DNA from: Lewinellaceae bacterium
GTDB taxonomy: Bacteria > Bacteroidota > Bacteroidia > Chitinophagales > Saprospiraceae
Direction: 5' to 3'
NCBI GenBank assembly: GCA_020636095.1
Contig: JACJYN010000002.1
Location: 310,001-374,000, forward strand
Length of the DNA stretch: 64,000 bases
The stretch's first letter is position 1. Every line of letters starts with the position of its first letter. This document shows positions 1 to 7,267 of this stretch, piece by piece. The position numbers were made by a program, and so were the translations under genes. Below the pieces are notes generated by a model that searched no databases, had not been told where the DNA came from, and was given only the letters and a program-made list of their open reading frames with translations.

Positions 1-376
<376 letters not shown>

Positions 377-427
377 ACGATAGCCCCAAAGGGCAACTTT
401 TTACCCATAAATAAAAAACAAAAAGAT

Positions 428-1711
428 ATGAGTATTATCATAGACATTGCCGCCCGCGAAATCCTCGATTCCCGCGGCAACCCAACCATTGAAGTAGACG
501 TTTTGACCGAAGACGGCTTTATGGGCCGCGCGGCTGTTCCCTCCGGCGCCTCTACCGGCAAACACGAAGCCGTAGAGCTCCGGGATGGCGATAAAAGCCG
601 CTTCCTGGGCAGAGGGGTGCTTAAGGCCTGCCAGAATGTGGAGGAGGTCATTCGCGAAGAATTGATCGGTATAGATTGCACCGAACAGCGCTACATCGAT
701 AACTTGATGCGGGAACTGGACGGCACCAAGAACAAAGGAAAGCTGGGCGCCAACGCCATCCTGGGCGTCTCCCTGGCTGTGGCCAAGGCTGCCGCTGAAT
801 CAACTGTTCAACCCCTGTACCGCTATCTCGGTGGAGTAAACGCCCACCTGCTGCCGGTGCCCATGATGAACATCCTCAACGGAGGGTCACACGCCGATAA
901 CAGCATCGACTTCCAGGAATTCATGATCATGCCGGTCGGCGCCGAGCGCTTCTCTGAAGCGCTGCGCATGGGGGTGGAAGTATTTCACAACCTGAAGAGC
1001 GTGCTCAAAGCCGCCAACCATTCTACCAATGTAGGCGACGAAGGTGGCTTTGCCCCCAACCTCAAATCCAACCAGGAGGCGATTGAGATCGTGCTCCGGG
1101 CTATCGAAAAAGCAGGATACCGCCCCGGTGAAGACATCGTCATCGCCATGGACGCCGCCGCATCCGAATTCTATAACGAGGAAGAAAAAGTTTACCACTT
1201 CCACCAGTCGACCGGCGATAAACTGACGAGCTCCGAAATGGTCAGCTACTGGAAGGACTGGGTCAGCAAATATCCGATCTTCTCCCTCGAGGATGCCCTG
1301 CACGAAGATGACTGGGCTGGCTGGAAAGCACTCAACGCCGCCATCGGCAACAAGGTGCAGTTGGTGGGCGACGACCTGTTCGTCACCAATGTAGAACGCC
1401 TGCAGCGAGGCATCGACGAGGGTTCCGCCAACTCGATCCTGATCAAGGTCAACCAGATCGGCAGCCTTTCGGAGACCATCGACACGGTGAATATGGCTAC
1501 TCGCAACGGCTATACCTCCGTGATCAGCCACCGCTCCGGAGAGACAGAAGATACCACTATCGCCGACCTGGCCGTAGCGCTGAATACCGGACAGATCAAA
1601 ACCGGATCGGCTTCCCGCTCCGACCGGATCGCTAAATACAACCAACTGCTGCGTATCGAAGGAGAACTTGGCGATGCCGCCGCTTTCCCGGGGAAAGCGC
1701 TGTTGGGGTAG
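428..1711 (+). CDS. eno: enolase
   Basis: Phosphopyruvate hydratase of glycolysis (2-phosphoglycerate to phosphoenolpyruvate), cytoplasmic. The 427-aa length is normal for bacterial enolases. Visible family landmarks are the N-terminal AREILDSRGNPTIEVDV, the mobile loop SGASTGKHEA, the metal-ligand region SLEDALHEDDW, GDDLFVTN, the catalytic lysine context LIKVNQIGSLSET and SHRSGETEDT. It lies between carA and an ftsB-like gene on the same strand. The ATG is preceded by an A-rich stretch rather than a strong Shine-Dalgarno site, as is usual in Bacteroidota. Confidence 0.98.
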   Translation: MSIIIDIAAREILDSRGNPTIEVDVLTEDGFMGRAAVPSGASTGKHEAVELRDGDKSRFLGRGVLKACQNVEEVIREELIGIDCTEQRYIDNLMRELDGTKNKGKLGANAILGVSLAVAKAAAESTVQPLYRYLGGVNAHLLPVPMMNILNGGSHADNSIDFQEFMIMPVGAERFSEALRMGVEVFHNLKSVLKAANHSTNVGDEGGFAPNLKSNQEAIEIVLRAIEKAGYRPGEDIVIAMDAAASEFYNEEEKVYHFHQSTGDKLTSSEMVSYWKDWVSKYPIFSLEDALHEDDWAGWKALNAAIGNKVQLVGDDLFVTNVERLQRGIDEGSANSILIKVNQIGSLSETIDTVNMATRNGYTSVISHRSGETEDTTIADLAVALNTGQIKTGSASRSDRIAKYNQLLRIEGELGDAAAFPGKALLG

Positions 1712-1819
1712 TAAATTGTTTCCGGTTATCGGTTGTCAGTTGACAGTTATGAATCTTTTTTAATAACTTGAAGCCTGTGACTGAACGGACAAACGGTAAC
1801 CGGAACTAACAACAAAACC

Positions 1820-2131
1820 ATGGCTACACGCAACCCATTACAACCGCTGCTCGACCAAATCCCCAAACCGCTGAGGAACAAGTATTTCCTCGTACTGGCC
1901 GTCTTTTTCTTCTGGATGATCTTCGTGGATAGACACGATTTCCTCACCCAGTGGCGCCTGCAGGGGGCCGTCGACCAGATGCAGGAAGAAAAAGAGCTCT
2001 ACATCGAAAAGATCGAGCAGGCCAAACAGGACCGCCTCGACCTGGAGGTGAACAAAGAGAAATTCGCCAGAGAGCAGTACTACATGAAGAAGAGTAATGA
2101 GGATGTGTTTATTATTGAGGATGAGGAATAA
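1820..2131 (+). CDS. septum formation initiator family protein (FtsB/DivIC-like)
   Basis: A 103-aa protein with one transmembrane segment (about residues 20-37, rich in F, L, V and W) followed by a charged amphipathic helix (about 45-85, EEKELYIEKIEQAKQDRLDL) predicted to form a coiled coil. This is the FtsB/DivIC layout: a bitopic divisome protein that bridges FtsL and FtsQ/DivIB at the division site. The late YYMKKSNEDVFIIE stretch matches the family pattern after the coiled coil (ArexyyMKk..EevY.i.). It sits directly downstream of eno, as ftsB does in many bacteria. FtsB cannot be told from DivIC by eye, so no symbol is given. Confidence 0.85.
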   Translation: MATRNPLQPLLDQIPKPLRNKYFLVLAVFFFWMIFVDRHDFLTQWRLQGAVDQMQEEKELYIEKIEQAKQDRLDLEVNKEKFAREQYYMKKSNEDVFIIEDEE

Positions 2132-2291
2132 GTCCATGGACTGAATTAATGAATGATTGAATACCAGAGGTTTAGGCCAGGTTTCACGTCTCATTGATTG
2201 TGTAAGGGCACATACACTTATATACCTCATAAACGCCTCCAAAAAGAGGATCGAAAAATCAACTAACTCATAACTGAATAAAGAAACCAAT

Positions 2292-3164
2292 ATGTCAGTT
2301 CTCGTCAATAAGGACTCCAAAGTGATCGTCCAGGGATTTACTGGTAAGGAAGGTACTTTCCACGCTGAGCAGATGCTGGAGTATGGAACGAATCTAGTGG
2401 GCGGCGTAACGCCAGGCAAAGGCGGCCAGCAGCACCTGGAGCGCCCGGTATTCAATACGGTGGCGGATGCAGTGAACCAGGCAGGAGCCAATACCTCGGT
2501 AATATTTGTTCCGCCTGCCTTTGCTGCCGACGCTATTATGGAGGCGGCTGAAGCCGGCATCAAAGTGATCATCTGCATCACGGAAGGTATTCCGGTTCAG
2601 GATATGGTAAAAGTAAAAGCCTACCTGGAAAACAAAGACACCCGCCTGATCGGGCCCAACTGCCCGGGCGTTATCACGCCGGGTGAAGCAAAGTGCGGCA
2701 TCATGCCGGGTTTCATTCACAAAAAAGGCAGGATCGGTATCGTTTCCCGTTCTGGCACCCTGACTTACGAAGCGGTCGACCAGGTAACCAAAGCCGGCAT
2801 GGGGCAATCGACCTGCATCGGCATCGGAGGTGACCCGATTGTGGGCACCACCACTAAAGATGCCGTCGAACTGCTCATGAACGATCCGGAAACGGATGGC
2901 ATTATCATGATCGGCGAGATCGGCGGAGGCATGGAAGCAGAAGCTGCTTATTACATCAAGGAACACGGCACCAAGCCCGTCGTCGGCTTTATCGCTGGCC
3001 AAACGGCGCCCAAAGGCCGCAAGATGGGCCACGCCGGCGCTATCATCGGTGGCAAAGATGATACCGCGGCCGCCAAAATGAAGATCATGGAAGCGTGCGG
3101 CCTGCACGTAGTCAAGTCGCCGGCAGAGATCGGGGAGACGATGCGGAAGGCGCTGGGGAGATAG
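2292..3164 (+). CDS. sucD: succinyl-CoA ligase (ADP-forming) alpha subunit
   Basis: Alpha subunit of succinyl-CoA synthetase (TCA cycle), which binds CoA and carries the phosphohistidine. At 290 aa it is full length. The N-terminal CoA-binding Rossmann domain contains GFTGKEGTFH and VGGVTPGKGG; GPNCPGVITPGE and SRSGTLTYEA follow. The active-site histidine lies in KMGHAGAII at residue 247. The beta subunit gene (sucC) is not adjacent; split sucC and sucD are common in Bacteroidota. It is followed directly by a long perfect hairpin and a convergent gene. Confidence 0.97.
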   Translation: MSVLVNKDSKVIVQGFTGKEGTFHAEQMLEYGTNLVGGVTPGKGGQQHLERPVFNTVADAVNQAGANTSVIFVPPAFAADAIMEAAEAGIKVIICITEGIPVQDMVKVKAYLENKDTRLIGPNCPGVITPGEAKCGIMPGFIHKKGRIGIVSRSGTLTYEAVDQVTKAGMGQSTCIGIGGDPIVGTTTKDAVELLMNDPETDGIIMIGEIGGGMEAEAAYYIKEHGTKPVVGFIAGQTAPKGRKMGHAGAIIGGKDDTAAAKMKIMEACGLHVVKSPAEIGETMRKALGR

Positions 3165-3174
3165 GGCGGTGCGA

Positions 3175-3219
3175 TTCTTCGGTATTCGGTGTTGCTTCCC
3201 AACACCGAATACCGAAGAA
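3175..3219. terminator. perfect 20-bp stem hairpin between convergent genes
   Basis: Bases 3175-3194 are the exact reverse complement of 3200-3219, with a 5-base loop (cttcc). It lies between the stop of sucD and the stop of the convergent gene at 3230-3775, so it can serve both strands as a transcription end. There is no long T-run on either side, so termination might rely on the stem alone or on processing. The stem is built from the words TTCGGTATTCGG that recur in the array at 3842-4337. Confidence 0.7.
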
Positions 3220-3229
3220 CTACTGCACC

Positions 3230-3775
3230 CTACTGCGAAAGTAATACCACCAAAATAACGATAAGCACCACCATAAAGGCGAGAAAATAGTAGAAGTTGT
3301 TGCTGTTCCGGTATTTGCCATACAGCTTTTCGACCACATTGCGCCACTCCAGCTTCCGGCCCACCGGCTCGAAAACCATGACGAAATACTTGCGCTTTTT
3401 CAATCGCTTCTGGTCACCGTGCTTGGACAGGATAAAGAACTCCGAATCCAGGTAAGACAGGTCGTAAAGCTCGTCTTCGATCATCATCTTATTGGAACGC
3501 TCGAGGTAGCGCCAGCTGCCGTTGGAAACATCCCCGTTGACCGATTTCAGATACTCTCCCCCCTCGTTGTAAAAATGCAGAATGGTGTCGTGGAACTTTT
3601 CATCGTCCCGAAATTCCAGCCAGGGCTTGTTGAGGTAGAATTGGTCCTCCCGAAGGTCTTCCCCGATAGATTTTACACTGGGCAACAGCTGGTCCAGATA
3701 GTCATCCATGGTCTCGCTGTACGGCAACTCCGTACTCCATGCCTGCGATACTTTTTCTAAAAACTTATTTTCCAA
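3230..3775 (-). CDS. tail-anchored membrane protein of unknown function
   Basis: A protein of up to 181 aa, mostly charged and soluble, ending in one strongly hydrophobic segment (about residues 160-180, FYYFLAFMVVLIVILVVLLSQ-like) with no residues after it: a tail-anchored topology with the bulk in the cytoplasm. No enzymatic motif is visible. The longest reading starts at a TTG (3773-3775); the first in-frame ATG is at 3709, leaving 159 aa, so the start is uncertain. Just upstream is the word-repeat array, so its promoter must lie in or close to that array. I do not recognise the family. Confidence 0.7.
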   Translation of the reverse strand: MENKFLEKVSQAWSTELPYSETMDDYLDQLLPSVKSIGEDLREDQFYLNKPWLEFRDDEKFHDTILHFYNEGGEYLKSVNGDVSNGSWRYLERSNKMMIEDELYDLSYLDSEFFILSKHGDQKRLKKRKYFVMVFEPVGRKLEWRNVVEKLYGKYRNSNNFYYFLAFMVVLIVILVVLLSQ

Positions 3776-3841
3776 AGCCGGTAGTGGTTTTCTGTACCGG
3801 TAAAAATACCAACTTTTCGGGAAAGTAGGGTGCGTAGCACT

Positions 3842-4337
3842 GGGTATTCGGATTTCGGAGTTCGGTGAGCCTGCGGTATTCGGAGTTCGGTATTCGGAGT
3901 TCGGCTAACCTGCGGAGTCCGAAATCCGGAAGAACACCCTGCGAATAGCGAATTGCGAACCTGCGAACGGCGGAGTTCGGAGTTCGGAGAACCTGCGAAT
4001 TGCGAACTCCGAGCCTGCGAATTGCGAACAGCGGAGTCCGGTATTCGATATTCGGTATTCGGAGTTCGGCGAACCTGCGGAGTCCGAAATCCGGAAGAAC
4101 ACCCTGCGAACGGCGGAGTCCGGTATTCAGTACCCTGCGAACAGCGAACGGCGGAGTCTGGGATTCGGAGTTCGGTATTCGGAGTTCGGAGAACCTGCGA
4201 ACCGCGAATTGCGAACCTGCGAACGGCGGAGTCCGGAGAACCTGCGAACAGCGAACGGCGAATAGCGAACCTGCGAACGGCGGAGTCCGGTATTCGGCAC
4301 CCTGCGAACCGCGAACCTCCGAACCGCGAACTCCGAA
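3842..4337. repeat. degenerate word-repeat array (CCTGCGAA / GGAGTTCGG / GGTATTCGG modules)
   Basis: About 500 bp made almost entirely from a few interleaved short words: CCTGCG recurs about 14 times, usually as GAACCTGCGAA, alternating with GGCGGAGTCCGG, GGAGTTCGG and TATTCGG. A longer block (GCGGAGTCCGAAATCCGG followed by AAGAACACCCTGCGAA) occurs twice, at about 3914-3947 and 4077-4110. The words are not in strict register, so this is neither a simple tandem repeat nor a CRISPR array. Because stop triplets are rare in the words, several frames on both strands stay open by chance; none encodes a believable protein. It separates crtZ from the gene at 3230-3775. Confidence 0.9.
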
Positions 4338-4353
4338 CAACCCTACCCCTCCC

Positions 4354-4827
4354 CTACTTCGCCCACTCCTTCCGGCTCTTGAAGTACTTAGGATGGACCA
4401 CCAGCAGGCCGAAGGACTCCCCTTCCTCCTTGGTGCGCTTGGCGTGGTGAGCGCCGTGGGCTCGCAGGATGGCTTTGGAATATTTACTCTCCAACTGCCG
4501 GAACCACTTGAAACGTTGGTGGATGTAAACATCGTGAATGAGGAAGTAGATCATGCCGTAAATGGAAATGCCGATGCCGACAAAGAGCAACCAGAAATGG
4601 GGAGTGGACAGGCCTACGATGTAAGACAGGGCGCTGGGAATGGCAAAGACCAGAAAGAAAAGGTCATTCTTTTCGAAAAAACCGTCTTTCTGGTGATGAG
4701 GCTGGTGGTGGTCTTCGTGCCAGGACCACAAAACGCCGTGCATCACATACTTGTGCGTGAACCAGGCCATAAATTCCATTCCGATTACAGCGGCAAGGGT
4801 AATGCCGGTATAGAGCAAAATATCCAT
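4354..4827 (-). CDS. crtZ: beta-carotene 3-hydroxylase (CrtZ-type di-iron membrane hydroxylase)
   Basis: A 157-aa membrane protein with the histidine clusters of the fatty-acid hydroxylase/CrtZ superfamily, in order: HKYVMH, HEDHHQPHH, HDVYIHQRF and HGAHHAK. These bind the di-iron centre. The length and the HQRF motif fit CrtZ, which adds 3-hydroxyl groups to beta-ionone rings. It is the last gene of a minus-strand carotenoid cluster, 22 bases after the cruF-like stop, so probably translated from the same message. With a CruF-type hydratase and a desaturase upstream, it would hydroxylate the single cyclic end of a monocyclic carotenoid. Confidence 0.9.
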   Translation of the reverse strand: MDILLYTGITLAAVIGMEFMAWFTHKYVMHGVLWSWHEDHHQPHHQKDGFFEKNDLFFLVFAIPSALSYIVGLSTPHFWLLFVGIGISIYGMIYFLIHDVYIHQRFKWFRQLESKYSKAILRAHGAHHAKRTKEEGESFGLLVVHPKYFKSRKEWAK

Positions 4828-4849
4828 TACAGGTTGTTTTATTTTTTGA

Positions 4850-5548
4850 TTACTGCCAGGATGCGATTCCCAGAATCAGGAAGAATAACATTTGCAATAT
4901 AAACAATGCGACGGCCACTTTGTTGAGTACCCGGCCCAGCCAAAAAGCGAACAGGCATTGCAGGGGAAAAGCCACCAAAAACCAGCCCAGATAGTTGCGC
5001 AGCGGCACTTTGTCCGCCTCCCACGACCAGAAGCCATACTGCATTGCCACCGGTTCGATCAACACATCCAGGCCGACCATTAGCAAGGCAGCGGCAGCCC
5101 CCCGGAGCAGCCAGTGGCTCTGTTTCAGAAGATAATTGGCAACGACACCGGCACTGTAACTCAACATCACCCAGTTGACCCCAATCATCAGCGGAGTCTC
5201 CCAAAGCTTTGGGCCAAGCACCTGTCCATAAACATACTCGCCAAATAAAATGCCCGTCTGAACTCCAAATAACTCCGCTCCAAAACCTGCAAAATAGGTA
5301 ATGACCAGGAACGCCAGAGTGTGCTTATCCCACCCCGGATGGAACCACAATACCAGTGCCAGGGATACCAGTAAATTGGCAGGGGTCAGCAAGATGAAGT
5401 CCTCGTGAAGGGGCAGTAGGATACCCAATATCCCCACCGAGTAAAGAATGGCCAACACGAGGATGGCCAGCCCGCCTGCCGATAAACTCAGTTGCGAAGA
5501 GTGCTCTTCCTTTAGCATGAATGTTCGTACTTTCGGATTGTCCCGCAT
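4850..5548 (-). CDS. cruF: carotenoid 1',2'-hydratase-like membrane protein (CruF family)
   Basis: A 232-aa protein with about seven hydrophobic segments. The pattern FGVQTGILFGEYVYGQVLGP, then PLMIGVNWVMLSYSAG, DVLIEPVAMQYGFWSW and PLRNYLGWFLVAF is that of the carotenoid biosynthesis protein family including CruF and archaeal bisanhydrobacterioruberin hydratase (family assignment from memory, PF04240). These enzymes add water across the psi-end 1',2' bond to make a tertiary alcohol. The neighbours crtZ and the crtD-like gene support this. A lycopene-cyclase role is the alternative but fits the motifs less well. The start is the first ATG (5548); ATG 5518 is also possible. Confidence 0.8.
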   Translation of the reverse strand: MRDNPKVRTFMLKEEHSSQLSLSAGGLAILVLAILYSVGILGILLPLHEDFILLTPANLLVSLALVLWFHPGWDKHTLAFLVITYFAGFGAELFGVQTGILFGEYVYGQVLGPKLWETPLMIGVNWVMLSYSAGVVANYLLKQSHWLLRGAAAALLMVGLDVLIEPVAMQYGFWSWEADKVPLRNYLGWFLVAFPLQCLFAFWLGRVLNKVAVALFILQMLFFLILGIASWQ

Positions 5549-5616
5549 ATGTTTCAGGGGGTGAGAATTTTGCCGCCCTGCTAATGAACTCCTGGTTCAG
5601 AAGAATAAATCCGTTA

Positions 5617-5624
5617 CAAATATA
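5617..5624 (-). promoter_or_regulatory. candidate -7 box (TATATTTG) for cruF-crtZ
   Basis: On the minus strand this reads TATATTTG, matching the Bacteroidota -7 consensus TAnnTTTG. It lies about 70 bases upstream of the cruF start, in the AT-rich 152-base gap after the desaturase gene. No good TTTG -33 box is seen at the expected spacing. If real, cruF-crtZ can be transcribed apart from the upstream desaturase. Confidence 0.3.
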
Positions 5625-5700
5625 ATAATTACAAAAGTAATAGTTATTTAAATAATGGTTCTCCCCAACCCCGCCCTTATTTCCGCTGTCTATCAACAAC

Positions 5701-7164
5701 TCAGGCTTCCGAATGCATTACCTCATCCACGATCTTAGCCGACAACAGAGCCAAGGGTATTCCGCCTCCGGGATGCACGCTGCCTCCACAGAAATACAAC
5801 CCTTTGATCCGGCTGGAGAAATTGGGGTGCCGCAGGAAGGCCGCCATCCGGTTGTTGGAACTCGTACCGTACAAGGCGCCGAGGTGGGAAGCGGTTTTGC
5901 TCTCGATGGTGCGGGGCTCCAGGATTTCCTCGCATTCGATCAGCGGCTCTATATCCACCTTCAGCATGCGGCTGAGCTTTTCCAGGATTTGCTTCCGGGA
6001 TTGCTCGATGAGCGCGTCCCAGTCCTGCCCGGAATTGTAGGGCACATTGATCATAGTGAACCAGTTCTCGCAACCATCGGGAGCGTCGCCAGGTTCGTAT
6101 TTTTGGGTGATATTGATGTAAACCGTTGGGTCGGTAAAGATCTCACCTTCTTCCAGATGGCGGAATTCGGCCTGGTAATCTTCACTAAAGAAAATGTTAT
6201 GCAGGCCTAACTCCGGGAACTGCCGCCGGATACCCCAGTAAAAGATCAGAGCGGAGGTTGATTTTTGCTGGCGCAATGTGCGCTCAGGATGGCGCTCCCG
6301 GGGCAGCAGCTTGCGGTAGGTGAAAAACACATCCATATTGCTGATGATCCGGCCGAAGGTTGCTATTCCTTCATCCAACTGCAGGGCTACTGCCCTCCCC
6401 TCTTCTACGATGATCTCCCGAACGGGTGTATTAAAATGGAAGGTTACCCCTTTACGTTCTGCCAGTTCGTGGATGCTTTTGGTAATGTTGTACATTCCCC
6501 CCCGTGGAAAAAAAGCGCCGATGTGGTGCTCGAAATGCGGAATGATACTCAGGAGCCCGGGCGCCTTGTAAGGGTTGGAACCGTTGTAGGTGGCAAAGCG
6601 GTTGAAAAGCTGCACCAGCTTGGGATGCTTCAGGTGCCGTCGGTTGACGGCATTCATGCTGGTGAATAAATCCAGTCCGGGAATGGCCAGCATGGCCCGC
6701 AGTACGCGCCCGTTCAGCCAGGTATCCAGCCGGTGTAGGGATTTTTCGAGAAAGATGCGGCCAGTAAGCTCGTACTTTCGGCGGCTGTCGGCCAATGCCC
6801 GGTGCAGGCGCTCCGGCGGAACGCCCAGCTTGTCATTGACTTCTTCGGCAAAACGCTCTTCTTCGGCGTAGGCCAACAGCCGGGTATCATCCTCCCAGAA
6901 ATAATGGCAAACTACCGGCAGCCGTTCGTATTCAAAATGATCGGCGGGCTTTTCTCCCGCTACCCGGTACAATTCATCAACGTATCGAGGCATCGTAAAC
7001 AACGAAGGGCCCGCATCAAAACGATAGCCCTGCCGTTCAAATTCCGAAAGCTTGCCCCCGGGGTAGCTGTTCGCTTCATAAACGTGCACCTCGTGGCCCC
7101 GGCTCGCCAAACGCACCGCCGAGGCCAGCCCGGCCACTCCCGCTCCAATGATTCCTATTTTCAA
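5701..7164 (-). CDS. crtD: CrtI/CrtD-family carotenoid desaturase
   Basis: A 487-aa FAD-dependent oxidoreductase of the phytoene-desaturase family. The N-terminal FAD site IGAGVAGLASAVRLASRG is followed by GGKLSEFERQGYRFDAGPSL; the C-terminus carries the family signature LYFCGGSVHPGGGIPLALLSA. This fold covers phytoene desaturase (CrtI) and 1-hydroxycarotenoid 3,4-desaturase (CrtD). I prefer CrtD because the next genes are cruF- and crtZ-like and no crtB is present, whereas crtI usually sits beside crtB; this is context inference, not a sequence proof. It starts at ATG 7164 and is first in the minus-strand cluster. Confidence 0.8.
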   Translation of the reverse strand: MKIGIIGAGVAGLASAVRLASRGHEVHVYEANSYPGGKLSEFERQGYRFDAGPSLFTMPRYVDELYRVAGEKPADHFEYERLPVVCHYFWEDDTRLLAYAEEERFAEEVNDKLGVPPERLHRALADSRRKYELTGRIFLEKSLHRLDTWLNGRVLRAMLAIPGLDLFTSMNAVNRRHLKHPKLVQLFNRFATYNGSNPYKAPGLLSIIPHFEHHIGAFFPRGGMYNITKSIHELAERKGVTFHFNTPVREIIVEEGRAVALQLDEGIATFGRIISNMDVFFTYRKLLPRERHPERTLRQQKSTSALIFYWGIRRQFPELGLHNIFFSEDYQAEFRHLEEGEIFTDPTVYINITQKYEPGDAPDGCENWFTMINVPYNSGQDWDALIEQSRKQILEKLSRMLKVDIEPLIECEEILEPRTIESKTASHLGALYGTSSNNRMAAFLRHPNFSSRIKGLYFCGGSVHPGGGIPLALLSAKIVDEVMHSEA

Positions 7165-7267
7165 AGGTTGTTATTTCGCAGCTTAACAACCGGAACTAAA
7201 AAATTGTTGTTGCCACGTTACCCTTACAACTCGTTTGCAGGCCAAAGATTACCCTCCAGGCAAGCAC

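Noticed and set aside
887..1645. 252-codon minus-strand frame opposite eno
   Set aside because: Antisense shadow of enolase.
2394..3347. 317-codon minus-strand frame opposite sucD
   Set aside because: Antisense shadow of a strongly conserved gene; composition follows the codon pattern of sucD.
3842..4337. CRISPR-like array
   Set aside because: There is no constant repeat with unique spacers; the words are shuffled and the spacing is irregular, and no cas gene is near.
3765..4532. Minus-strand open frame of 255 codons over the array
   Set aside because: Same reason: repeat-driven open frame that overlaps crtZ.
4000..4902. Plus-strand open frame of 300 codons over the word-repeat array and crtZ
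   Set aside because: It is open only because the repeat words lack stops and because it lies antisense to crtZ; the protein is a string of repeated short peptides with no fold or family.
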